Shown here: in pieces, positions 1 through 9,941 of the stretch | Numbering within the stretch: the first letter of the stretch is position 1 | How the letters are laid out: each line of letters begins with the position of its first letter | Source: Nymphaea colorata | Taxonomy: Eukaryota; Streptophyta; Magnoliopsida; Nymphaeales; Nymphaeaceae | Direction of reading: 5' to 3' | Length of the DNA stretch: 36,201 nucleotides | NCBI RefSeq assembly: GCF_008831285.2 | Contig: NW_022205120.1 | Span: 1 to 36,201, forward strand | Notes under the pieces: generated by a model | Databases searched by the model: none | What the model was told of the DNA's origin: nothing | What the model saw: only the letters and a program-made list of their open reading frames with translations | Program-made: the position numbers and the translations under genes

Positions 1-903
1 AACTTATAGACACCAAGATTGGAACATTTTTCCAGGGACTTGCGGTGGCTGGTGACATTAACTAGTGATGTAACAAGTTCTTGCGTCATTTACCGGGATT
101 GCATGCAACTTTTTGTGTTTTCTGCACCCTTCTCCACAATCCAAGCAATTTTAAGTAATAGCATTTGAATATTCTTGTGTTGAAGAATTCGAATCACCAT
201 TTGATCAATAAGAGAGATATCTTAACGTATTCCTTTGGTAACAACAATAAGCGGTGAACATGCTGTAAAAAGGGAAGTATTGAAGCGAAGTGTGGGTTGC
301 TGTGCACCATTTCCCCACATCAGTATTGTTGCGACGATGCTGGACCTAGTTGCTGTCACACCATAGTCCCCACATCAGACCCAGGTCGGTGACTCAGTGC
401 CCTTCAGCCAAAAAGTCATCGCTCCACCACTAAAGAAGGGGCTGAGATCACAATTTGGTGGGCTAGCGTGAAATTATTCATGTCATGAGGAATCAATTTT
501 TTGAAAGATCATAGTAATTTTGCTTTGCTGGGCTATCCTACATCCTTTGATGGGATATTCATATGATCCATCTATTGTACAAGGTTGACTGGAAAATAAA
601 CGAATGTCATCAACTTTAAACATGTTTAAGGGTAATTAAATGGGTGAGCGCCATTTCTAAATATTCAAGTGATTCAAAGATGAACCTCCACGGCTGGATG
701 GTTATTTGTTTTTTTGGTGTCAATAAAAAACATCGCAAAATATGCATTTGCAACGACCAATTGCTTGACCATGGTTTTCAATTATGGAATCCAACTTTTA
801 TGGCAGTTTTTAACAATACAAAATAACCATCCGAGCACAGAAATAGCTGCCTAATTTCAACACACAGACACACACACTCATATATATGTATATATATTCC
901 CAT
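1..903 (+). repeat. Duplicated block A, copy 1
   Basis: This block aligns collinearly with 21700-22602, differing by scattered substitutions and small indels. Shared landmarks include the opening 'caccaagattggaac' stretch, 'gtgggttgctgtgcacc', 'gaacctccacggctggatgg' and a terminal (CA)n/(TA)n tract. No convincing coding frame is kept between the copies, so short frames such as 644-826 are treated as noise. The block begins at the window edge, so the duplication probably continues leftwards. The segment at 700-860 is also related to a third copy near 31460-31600 and to a partial one near 24060-24190. Confidence 0.93.
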
Positions 904-1777
904 TAGCAACTCCCTAGACAACTGCACTTGAGGCTCTTAATTATGTTGAACAAATTTGGCCACCTGGTCATTGTTCAATCTCATAAGACAATACTTGAAA
1001 CTGTAGGAAACTTAATTTGAAGAAAGAAACAATATTGTAAAAGCGGTATCGTATCACTTATCGATCAGGCTAACCTATATATGTATGGTAACATATTGTA
1101 AATTTATTTTTGTAATGCATTCACAATTAAAAAAGAAAAAATAGCAATAAATTCTGATAAAACCAAGAAAAATGTTTCCTATATAAAACAACTCATCACA
1201 ATGTTACACACATAATAAAAATTCATAAATCTTCGTCTACAGACATAATAATGGTAAGACATGATAACCATGATAAAATTTGAGGTCTTAAAGACTTTTA
1301 CAATAAACTTTTTACTGCTTTTACATCATATTATCAAACATTTATAATATGCAACCTATCTATTCACCTTCTTCATCTTCATTATAATATTCAAACTCAT
1401 TTTGCTTCATTGTTTTCATCCCCTTCAAGTGGAATGTCCTCACCAGCATATGCAGGCTCACCTTCTTCAATGTTCAAAAGGAGTAGGCCACAATGAGGCC
1501 TCCATCCCTTCACATCAAATTCCTCAGATGATCACTGCTGCTCAGAGCATCATTGTCAAAATTCAAAAGAAATTGCAAATTCCAAAGAATGGCTACTGAT
1601 GGTGCTAGAGTCACTCTCAAAAGCATGTTCCTTTCTTCCAGCAGCCACAATTCACTTCAAGCCTTCCAAGATAGTCAAACTAATTGAAATATTCATCTCC
1701 AAAATATTTTTATTGCATGACGAATGACAAATACAAGTGCCATGTAGTGAAACATGAAGAGGTAATCTGATGGTCTC
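904..1777. other. AT-rich stretch, no gene; weak acidic-tail coding remnant
   Basis: This is the start of the copy 1-specific DNA that replaces the 590 bp found at the equivalent place in copy 2. On the minus strand, about 1560-1360 reads as a short acidic C-terminus-like stretch (GEPAYAGEDIPLEGDENNEA, then a frame change, then EFEYYNEDEEGE and a stop). It could be the tail of a decayed gene. No family is recognised, and a chance frame is possible. Nothing else is seen here. Confidence 0.35.
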
Positions 1778-1967
1778 CAGTGGCAGAGCTACCTTGTAGC
1801 TGGTGTGGGCAATTACCCACACCAGCCTACAAATTTTTCCTTATTTACATATGTAAACATAATTGACTTTTGTTGTGTCTTTTTTTTTTCTTTTACATAT
1901 GAGTGACCCTTCAAGTTTACAACTAAACAAAGTGCCCCTCAATCAGAAATTTCTAGCTCTGCCACTG
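1778..1967. mobile_element. hAT-type MITE, 190 bp
   Basis: The element has perfect 14-bp terminal inverted repeats: CAGTGGCAGAGCTA at 1778-1791 and its reverse complement at 1954-1967. Counting one more base on each side makes 15 bp. CAGTGGC...-type ends are typical of plant hAT elements. The flanking octamers atggtctc (1770-1777) and gtggtgtc (1968-1975) match at 6 of 8 positions, which fits an 8-bp hAT target-site duplication that has since mutated. There is no transposase, so it is non-autonomous. A degraded end of a similar element may lie near 21255-21290. Confidence 0.8.
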
Positions 1968-2244
1968 GTGGTGTCACTAGTTAAACGATAGCATGACATT
2001 TTCAATTTGCGATCAAAATTGGAAATGATTGGTGAGATGCAAGTATGAATAGCAAGAAATAATTTATGGAAAACATTATTATATCTTAACAAGTTATCAT
2101 GGATTCCCATTAATATGAAGCAAGAAATAAATGGATTACTTGGATGAAGGCCTTCACACATGCTAATGGTTGCGTAGATAAACCCTGAGGTCATAGACAT
2201 TTTTGGTTTGCTTGGCCTTTTACATAAGTCCTCTATTGCAAAAG

Positions 2245-2282
<38 letters not shown>

Positions 2283-2639
2283 ATTATGCTACATATAAAA
2301 TAGGTTTTTAAAGATTGACATGCGACCCTTGGAATCCAGCCGTATAACTAAATCAAAAATATTTTACTTGCATAATAAGTTCTAGAGTCTTTGGGGTATT
2401 AATGTAAACCAACTTAAATTATTTCTTTCTTTTCCTTTGTGTAGTCTAAACAAACATAGTTTGAACAATTCTTTTTCTTTCTATTCAAACAAGCTTTTAT
2501 AACAATTTGTTTCATTCTATTTTTTTCCTCTCCTTTTCTTCCAAAATCCTTTCTTTCCCTTTCCATTCTTTTCCTTTTATCCTACTTTCTCCCCATCCAA
2601 ACAGGTGCTATAATAGGTCAACAAAAAAATTATTTAACA
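1968..2639. other. Non-coding: (AT)n tract and polypyrimidine tract
   Basis: A (TA)n microsatellite occupies about 2250-2279. From 2460 to 2600 the plus strand is almost entirely pyrimidine (ttctttttctttct, ccttttcttccaaaatcc) and ends in 'ccatccaaacaggtgcta'. That ending resembles the tip of some plant MITEs in reverse, but no matching partner end was found. The frame at 1943-2284 on the minus strand is largely a translation of the TA tract and is not a gene. Confidence 0.5.
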
Positions 2640-2990
2640 ATTGGGATTGTGTTGCCTAAAGCCTCTCTAAGAGCCAGCATGTTTGAAATGACTTTATATA
2701 AGAAGTTACATGGGAAATAGGTTGCTACTGGTGACACTTGTAGCTCCTTCTTTCTTGAGAATCAGAACAATCACAGTGTTGTTAAACTTCTTCACCATTC
2801 ATCTTATTCCCAAGAAAACTTCAACCATCTTGATCAGGTAATGACTGGTTACTCCTCGGTATTGTTGAAAAAGGGACCTGAAGGATCCATTACGTCCCGA
2901 AGTGCTCTCTGCTTTCAAACTAAAGTTGCATACTTCAGTTCTTTTGTTAAAACTGATCTTAGGATTTGTGGACTCATCTCTCTTTTCCAC
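2640..2990 (-). mobile_element. LINE (L1-type) reverse transcriptase fragment
   Basis: Read on the minus strand, this piece follows the plant LINE pattern. It has ISFNKRTEVCNFSLKAEST, then a GRNGSFRSLFQQY segment where families have PGPDGF..FFQ.YW. Next come LIKMVEVF, MVKKFNNTVIVLI.KKEGA, and after a one-base frame change NFLYKVISNMLAL. These are the segment before the RT domain and RT motifs up to the 'NVLYK.ISK.LA.RL' region. The catalytic YADD region is absent. A stop lies before MVKKF and a frameshift before NFLYK. It is a short dead fragment, present only in copy 1. Confidence 0.75.
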
Positions 2991-3069
2991 TCGCCAGCAC
3001 AGACTACTATTTAAAATAAAACAAAACATGTAATAGCCATCTTCTCTCTCTTTCGCTCTCTCGCTCTCT

Positions 3070-3205
3070 TCATGCAAGAGAAGTCAAAGGTCATGGAGCT
3101 CTTACTTTGTTTCTTTCTTCCACCACACTTTCACTTTCAGTGGAAGACAAGTAAAAAAAGAGAGGAACGACCCTGTTGAATAGAAACCATTAATTTGCAT
3201 GATAT
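3070..3205 (+). repeat. Direct repeat R1, first copy
   Basis: About 135 bp matching 3740-3876 in the same orientation. Common elements are a leading CT-rich run, 'catgca', 'tttctttcttccaccacac', 'cacttt.agtgg', 'aaaaaagag.ggaac' and 'ccctgttgaatag'. Some substitutions and indels separate the copies. No coding content is recognised. Confidence 0.8.
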
Positions 3206-3739
3206 GACATCGTTGATATTAAAGTTCCTGTCTTGGTGGGAAAGACGCAGACTTAGAGGTGGAATAGAAAGGCTCGAATCAAAATACTTATGTGAAGTTG
3301 GTAGATTGTGCTTCCCATGGCAATATGGTGGCTATCGAAGACAGGAATTATGAATAGCATGGCAACAAGAAAAATCCAAATCTGTTACATCAGAAGCAAT
3401 GACAGTCTAATTATATGCTCTTCAAGCAGAAGAACAAGTTTCCGCAACTTTTCGACCTTTTTTATGAAGGAAGTGTCTCATGTATATCACCGACTTCAAC
3501 ACAAAGCAGCATCACCACAAAAGCCTATAGAAAACACATATGCTAATGAAACCACATCTGAAAGACGCCCTGCCATGATCGACCAGCTTCCCTTCCCTAT
3601 TTTAAAGCTATTCACAGTACCTACACCACGGTCCTCATGAATCTTCATGGTTGCCGATCGTCACTAGGTATGCCGGAAGGAATTCCATCTTTCTGTTTGC
3701 TCTCCCTCCCTCCCCCCTCTCTCTCTCTCCCTCTCTCTA
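3206..3739. other. Spacer between R1 repeats; CT-rich microsatellite at its right end
   Basis: No recognisable gene. A 110-codon frame at 3308-3640 opens with GTG and matches no family I recognise, so it is not called. About 3690-3740 is a (CT)n/(CCCT)n tract which, like the CT run before 3070, immediately precedes an R1 repeat. The repeated unit may therefore include the pyrimidine tract. Confidence 0.45.
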
Positions 3740-3876
3740 GACATGCATAAGAACTCAAAACGCGTGGAGCTGTCACTTTATTTCTTTCTTCCACCACACT
3801 TCACTTTTAGTGGTGGAGAATTCAAAAAAGAGGGGAACCACCCTGTTGAATAGAGACAAATAATTTACATTGATAA
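3740..3876 (+). repeat. Direct repeat R1, second copy
   Basis: Second copy of the R1 repeat at 3070-3205, preceded by a CT microsatellite as the first copy is. Neither R1 copy is present in duplication copy 2, so both belong to the copy 1-specific segment 904-4520. Confidence 0.8.
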
Positions 3877-3920
3877 GAATTTTCTCAATATTTTTTGTTA
3901 TAAAAGAGATAGCACTGTCA

Positions 3921-3928
<8 letters not shown>

Positions 3929-3994
<66 letters not shown>

Positions 3995-4006
3995 GTGTGT
4001 GTGTGT
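3929..4006. repeat. (TA)n(TG)n compound microsatellite
   Basis: About 64 bp of uninterrupted TA dinucleotides are followed directly by 'atgtgtgtgtgtgtat'. It is unstable, non-coding DNA. Confidence 0.95.
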
Positions 4007-4138
4007 ATAACTAATAATTTATAATGAAAATACATATCACTTTTTTCTCTTTATTTTTCTCCTAACTATCTATCAAGTTAGATCGGACAACCGTGATTAG
4101 ATGGCTTAATAACTCTAAAAAGTCAGTTCACCATTCAA

Positions 4139-4378
4139 TATATATATATATATATTTATACACACACACACACACACTACTTCAATCACAAACAAAAACC
4201 AATAGACCTCTTACAATACATATATATCTACATATATATATATATATCTATATATATACACACACACACACCCTACTTGGATCACAAACAAAATCCAACA
4301 GACCTCTTACATTATATATATACACACACACACACACTACTCCGATAACAAATAAAAACCAACTGACCTCTTATATTT
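4139..4378 (+). repeat. Three-unit minisatellite with nested (TA)n(CA)n microsatellites
   Basis: Three consecutive units each consist of a (TA)n run, a (CA)n run and a unique spacer of the form ctac..-atcacaaacaaa-..-gacctctta. Units start near 4139, 4220 and 4312. The spacers differ by a few substitutions and the dinucleotide runs differ in length. A frame across 4093-4431 mostly encodes the repeat (IYIYIY, THTHT) and is an artefact. The array lies just left of duplicated block B and is absent from copy 2. Confidence 0.9.
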
Positions 4379-4520
4379 GTGTTAAAAAGTGTTCTGAACA
4401 AAATATGAATCTCCTAATGTCTTCATTATAAACACTAATTTAATCTAAACAATGTTTATGTTCAAATTACTTTTATAAAAAAAAGTATTTTTTCTAATAT
4501 TAAAATTTTGATGTTATAAG

Positions 4521-4712
4521 TGCCATTCCTTTTTTAATTATTATGGTATATTAATAAAATAAAACATAACTAACTTAATGTATGTTTATCCCCAAATATA
4601 TTTTAAGATAGTGCTAAATTATAAGGAAAAGGAATTTTAATACGCCCAGCTTCTGTCCCTTATCTAAGTGGTATGTTATTTATGTATACATATATATGCA
4701 CATGCACACACA

Positions 4713-4744
<32 letters not shown>

Positions 4745-5145
4745 TTAAATGAAACTAAAAACATCCAAAGAGTAATGGAAGCCACAGTACAACTTAAAAA
4801 AAAAGGACGAACCAAAAGAAAATAGAAGCAGCAGAGAATAAGAGAGGAACCAATCTGACAGCGAGAAATCCCTCGGGATAGCTAAAAGCTCCATTCTTAG
4901 GGTTTGCAATAAGTGGTGGAAAACGAAACGAGCTTTAGGAAAGAACACTTAATTGGGAATGATCCAAATCTTCCACTAGAAAATACAAAACCATGTATGC
5001 CAACTTCAAATACAGATGGCACATGGATCTACAACATTAGTTTAAAGGAATTAGACATTTTCCTCTTGTTGACAAATCTAGCACAGCTCTATATTACAGA
5101 AATTTCCTAATAGCCATCCGTAAGCAAACTAACCAAAATATCTTG
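4521..5145 (+). repeat. Duplicated block B, copy 1
   Basis: Collinear with 23194-23815. It starts at 'tgccattccttttttaatta' in both copies and contains a (GA)n tract (about 4713-4738 here, 23389-23411 there). The block ends near 'aaccaaaatatctt'. Its last ~85 bp (from about 5060) are also related to the copia relic CopB. No frame is conserved well enough to call a gene. Confidence 0.92.
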
Positions 5146-5475
5146 ATTGCCACGTTATTTTCTCCAGAAACCCCAAAGGAGGATTTGCTGATGGATACAA
5201 AAGAGATACATGGGCTCTACTACATCAACTAAATCAAAGACAAACAAGGCCACCACCAACAACAATCAAATTCTCTCGGGCCAACTAAATTGAAGACAAG
5301 CAAGGCCTGGAGAAAGACAAAGAATGTATTGTTTCTTTGCTGTCCTTAATTTGTACTTTGGTGTTTTCTTGTCATCTATTTTACATTTTTTTTTCATTTT
5401 ACATGCGAAAATTGGTTTGAATCAACCTATTTCAATTGTACCAGTTCGTTCTCGGCCCAATATTTCATGATTTTA
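5060..5475 (+). mobile_element. Internally deleted copia relic (CopB family), isolated piece
   Basis: Two parts match the CopB relics elsewhere. About 5064-5250 matches the coding segment at 11904-12070 and 29926-30090: 'acaaatctagcacagctct', 'ttacagaaatttc', then 'gatacatgggctctactacat', the equivalent of a gag-pre-integrase 'GLYYL' segment. About 5325-5470 matches 30595-30770: 'ttgtcatctattttaca', 'gaaaattggtt', 'atcaacctattt'. The piece is rearranged and has no usable reading frame. Bases 5146-5524 are missing from copy 2. Confidence 0.6.
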
Positions 5476-5819
5476 TCATCCAGATAGCACTAGCTTTGAT
5501 AGTCATATATGAAAAGACCTCAATACTTAGTAAGTTTCTTGTGAAGTTACATCATGTTTTGCATGTCTCCATTTATTTTGTAGCTCTAAAACAATTATTG
5601 ACGTCGACTTTTCTCTATATGCCACAGCTTTCTTAAACTCCAAATCTGTCAACCCCAAAAGGTCGCTGCTCTTCCATATCAAGCTGTAGCTGGATGTCCC
5701 CAGCACGGGTTTTCCGTGAGTTCTCAAATGCAACTACCTAGCAGCGTCTTCTAGGTGATTGTCACCTCGAATCCATCAAAAGATGCATTTGCAACGATCA
5801 GTTGCTTGACCCGATTTCG

Positions 5820-5821
<2 letters not shown>

Positions 5822-5860
<39 letters not shown>

Positions 5861-5882
5861 CACACACACACATATATATATA
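5822..5882. repeat. (CA)n(TA)n microsatellite
   Basis: About 50 bp of CA dinucleotides with one CG interruption, followed by a short TA run. In copy 2 the matching place (24187-24228) has a much shorter CA run and more TA. A segment of about 90 bp next to it, present in copy 2 (24098-24185), is missing here. Confidence 0.95.
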
Positions 5883-6668
5883 TTCCGCACACCTTAATTA
5901 GGTAGTCATGCCTCACACCTTAATTAGGTCAATGATGCATCACTCAATGCTTTGAGGCGTTCTTCTAGGTGATGCACAGAGACCTCATGCAGGTGTGCAC
6001 CTCTAACAACACTGGTTTAGGCTACTTGTCAAAGAAAGAAAAATCTGGCAGAAGAAGATTCCATGCATGACTCTTTTCGCAGTCCACATCTTCCATTAAT
6101 CCTTCCACCTTAAGAGCTGTTTCAGAATAAAAAAACAAATCAGGCCAAATCAGAGAGAGCGAGAGAGAGAGAGAGAGAGAAAGAGGGTGATGACAGTTGC
6201 TCATGATGAGAGCAATGAGTGGAGAGTGTTCAGCTGAGTTCTGGTGGACATGGGCCAAAACGAACAGATTTGCATTAATAACACAGTCGTAGCGAAAAAG
6301 AGTGTCCGGTCCAAGAAGGTACTCTATATAGAGAAGATATATCTTGTAAGAAAAAGATGACTAAGAAGATTGATTATATACATACATACATACATATATA
6401 TATATCCTGTAGAAACGGGTTGTCAAAACAGGTTATATGTAAAAAAATTGTGTATATGGGTACATAATGACCAAAATATCCCTGTTTATAGTAGAAAAGG
6501 AACATTTTGAAAGGGTAAAAAAAGGTTATGAAAAAATTAAAAAGTGTAAAATAGACATAGTACGTCACTAAAAAATTCAGAAATAACCCAATCTTCATCT
6601 TTTTTCCTATGATACTGTATACTTGTGGATCCACAGAAGTGTGCAGCAACTCGATCTCATATCTCATA

Positions 6669-6830
6669 TCAGGCATTGACCAGTTCCACAGATTCAAGTG
6701 GCCGAAGAAGAATAAAGAGGAGAGGGGGTTGGTGGTGGAGGAGAAACTGAACTTTAGCCACCAGCGTTGTCATGGGATGTCGCTTGTCAATTTCTTCAAT
6801 CGATGCGGCTTGAGTTTTCGACACAGATGG
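6669..6830 (-). other. Small frame conserved between the two duplicate copies
   Basis: On the minus strand both copies keep one open frame of at least 45 codons that ends at the same TGA (6669-6671 here). It reads through SIEEIDKRHPMTTLV and AKVQFLL-HHQPP and ends ESVELVNA. In copy 2 the few differences (K to E, an H/L length-neutral swap, I to L, P to S) keep the frame open. No protein family is recognised and no clear start or splice site could be fixed. It may be a decayed exon or chance preservation over a recent duplication. Confidence 0.25.
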
Positions 6831-8000
6831 TCAACGGCAAAGCTCTCTCTAAAGAACGTAGGTGACCTTAGACTTAATTTTTTGCTTAGGTGGGCATTCG
6901 AGATCCTTTTAATGATGTACGTGGAGGGATATATATCTATATGATCCAATATATTGCATGCCTAAGGTCTGATTTGTACAGGTGAAAAGTGAAAACTGGA
7001 AGGAAAGCACCTCTAACATCACAAAGCACCCATCTAAATATGTTTTCTATATCAAAATTTTATCCCTCTATACATATCATTCTTGCAGCCAAAACAATAC
7101 CAAAAGCTGAATTTTTCATTATAACTCGTGACCTTTGAAAGTTGATCAAACAAACTGATCGTCGCTAACATCATCTCTAAGAACTGGTCGCCTTCTAACC
7201 AATACTTTCGGCTCAAACCGGATGGTTGCTGTAATGCCCACGTTTTTCTTTTTCTTTTTCTTTATTATCACAAAAATTTTAATAAGAGTATAGGCTATAA
7301 TTGGTAGATTCAATAACTGATAAAAATAGTTGAAACTGTCAACTATATCATAAAGCGGGCAGTCATGGAAAGAAATGAATGGGTTACCCAATATATACCT
7401 GGGTAGAAGTGGTAACTGAAAATACTAAATGAAACTAAAAGATGATTGAGTGCAGCCGAGAAGACTTCCTGAGAAAAATCATTTGGGGGTGTTGCTCGCC
7501 ATGTATTGGCCTTATTTAACGCCATACCTCAGGTTCCCATTTGCTGCAGCCATAAGGGGAAGGGTTCCAGCAGTTAGAAATTAGGAAAAAGTGAGAGCTA
7601 ACCCTTGTTTTCCTGCACCTTGGGGTGAAGATCAAGTGCAAAGAGGCACTGGTCCACGTGACTGTTATCCGCTGCTTGGAGGATCAAGAACGCCAAGGAG
7701 CTAGGGTGCTGACAGTAAAAAATCAGGGGCTGTACAGTTAGAGAGACCCTCGTAAGTGTTATATAGTTTCTTTTATAAATAATCTATATAGGTAGGTATA
7801 TATATATATAAAGCAAGGAGAATTCTACTTGGTGGGGCTGAAATTATACATGTAAATGTGTGTTTTGCAAGGAAATCATGCTACACTGCCTTGGAATGGC
7901 ACCCCTCTTGGCGGACTGAATTGATTACAACATAGAGCAATAAGGTATGGGAATACTCAGCTATGAGTGCAAAATGTAGCCCTTGTACCTTTGTTGTTTG

Positions 8001-8002
<2 letters not shown>

Positions 8003-8045
<43 letters not shown>
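8003..8045. repeat. (TA)n microsatellite
   Basis: About 43 bp of TA dinucleotides, 250 bp from the truncated end of CopA. The matching site in copy 2 (26372-26404) is shorter and contains a 'tac' interruption. Confidence 0.95.
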
Positions 8046-8047
<2 letters not shown>

Positions 8048-8307
8048 TTGTTATAGTAGCGAATCTATGTATTTACGTGCCTAGATATGAATAGATGTGT
8101 GAAGTGTTATATTCTGGAAACGATGCACAACACTCTTAGTCTTAGACATCTCTGATTGCCTAAAAATAAATATATATATGCATGTATGAGGTGTAATTAC
8201 CTGTTTGCGGAAAAATAAATGGGTATTTTTAGGGTAATACATGAGCTGTTTGTGAAAGAATATATATATAATGTGGTACTATTTTCATAATATAACTATA
8301 TGAAGCA

Positions 8308-9941
8308 CACTGTGACACCCTTGTGCTGGAATTGTCTGTAACATGTGTTTCTAGTTCCATGAAGGTCTAAGTATGCTGAAATTGAGGACCTTGAGGAACT
8401 TGGAATGATTCTAGGCAACTCAATAAGTGGTAAACTCTCTTTTAGCTTATCAATAGGTCTAGGCTTAACACATTCAGATCTGGATGATGACCTTAGATAA
8501 CTTGAAATGTTTGAGGCAGTAAAAGAGGGACCACAATGAGAGTATAAAGAATTTCTTTCGTCAAAAATAACATGTCTAGATATGATGACACAATTAGAGT
8601 TTGGATTGTAACAAACACAGCCTTTATGACAGCTCCCATACCCAATGAAGATGCAGGTTTGAGCTTTGGGTTCTAGTTTTGAAGCATGTCTAGGCCCATT
8701 CACTGGATAGACGGTACAACCAAAGGTCCTTAGATGACTATATTTGGGAACTTCATGCAAGAGCTTCTCTTACGGCATCATTTGCAAGTCTGCAATAGGC
8801 AACCTGTTACTAAGATGAACAGCAGTTTTAAAAGCATCAAACCAAAATTTTTGTGGCATATTGGCATGAATAATCATGGTGAGTCCCATTTCCACTAGAT
8901 GCCTATACTTCCTTTCTACTATCTCGTTCTACTGGGATGTGTAAGGGCATGTTATCCATCGACGAATACCTTGATTTTCAAGAAATGTGATAAATTCTTT
9001 GCTCATGAATTCTCCTCCTCCATCTGAATGGAAAATTTTCATTTTTGTTTCAAGTTGATGCTCTACTATGCTTAAAAAGGTTTTAAAACATGGAAGCGTA
9101 TCACTTTTCTTTGACAAGGGAAAGATCCAAGAGAAGTGAGAGTAGTCATCAACCATTAAGAAATAATACATGTAACCTTCTCATGAAGAACATGGTGCTG
9201 GTCCCCAAATATCAACATCTAACACTTCAAAAGGTTTGGTCGCATGAAACTCAGCTTTAGGAGAATGAATTTTATGCATTTTTCCAAGCACACATGAAGA
9301 ACAAAAATTTAATTTATGTCTTTCATCAACAGAAATTAAACCAGCAACTTTCAACGAGTTTAACAACTGAAAGTGAGCATGTCCTAGATGCAAATGCCAT
9401 AACTAAATATGACTGAGTAAGAATTTTGAGAAACCAAAGAAGTATTAGCAGTCTTTTATTGTTTGTCATCTCCAATACTGATAGGATTGCTAGTAGAGTC
9501 CTTCCTTTCTCTCGTCCATCTATAGAGTCATCCTTTCTCAAGCGGCCCTGTGTGAAGAATCTTACCCGTCTGCATATTCTTAACAATAAAACCATTAGAG
9601 GAAAATCCAATAGAGCATTGGTTGCCTTTGGTAAACCTTGCTACTGACATAAGATTCTTGTGTGCTTTAGGAGCATCCAACACATTTTTCAAAACAATGG
9701 ATCACGTCTTGGTAGGTAGGTACACATTCCCTATATTTTTAATTTGCATCTTACTACCATTGCCAACTATAGTAGAATTAGAACCATGATATGGAACTTT
9801 ACCTTGCATATCTTGTTCTGAATTTGTCACATGGTGGGAGGCACCTACGTCTGGATACCAGGCTGAGTCTTGAGTATTGCTAACATTTTCTCGGCTACTA
9901 GATGCATTATCAGATTTTCCCATGTTGAGTGCCATGGCCAT
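8308..9941 (-). pseudogene. CopA copy 1 pol remnant: protease and integrase
   Basis: From the right: a retropepsin-type segment AWYPDVGASHHVT, where the catalytic triplet is D-V-G (9851-9843) instead of D-T/S-G. Then the zinc-binding pre-integrase segment (LGHAHFQLL...FCSSC), the integrase core with VDIWGPAP, MVDDYSHFSWIFPL and HSDGGGEF, and the C-terminal FIGYGSCHKGCVCYNP and ISRHVIFDE motifs. An in-frame TAG at 8931-8929 replaces the glutamine expected in a PYTSQ-x-NE stretch and is shared with copy 2. A further stop just upstream of MYYFLMVDDY is private to this copy. There is no downstream RT. The protein would normally process the polyprotein and insert the cDNA. Here it cannot. Confidence 0.88.

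Larger units (their letters stand above)
5525..8300 (+). repeat. Duplicated block C, copy 1
   Basis: Collinear with 23820-26660, with differences mainly in microsatellite lengths. It contains a (CA)n tract at about 5822-5882, a (GA)n tract near 6153-6185, a conserved small minus-strand frame (6669-6830) and a (TA)n tract at 8003-8045. The rest is non-coding as far as I can see. Short frames such as 7146-7391 and 7343-7525 are not preserved as convincing exons. Confidence 0.92.

Noticed and set aside
4093-4431. Frame encoding runs of IYIYIY and THTHTH
   Set aside because: It is the translation of (TA)n and (CA)n microsatellites. The same applies to 1943-2284 and 24615-24872 on the minus strand.
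7440-7760. Possible exon on the minus strand (NAGTLPLMAAANGN-like text, ankyrin-like)
   Set aside because: Only one short ankyrin-like phrase, frames close on both sides, no partner repeats, and splice sites would give an intron of about 60 bp. Not enough to call.
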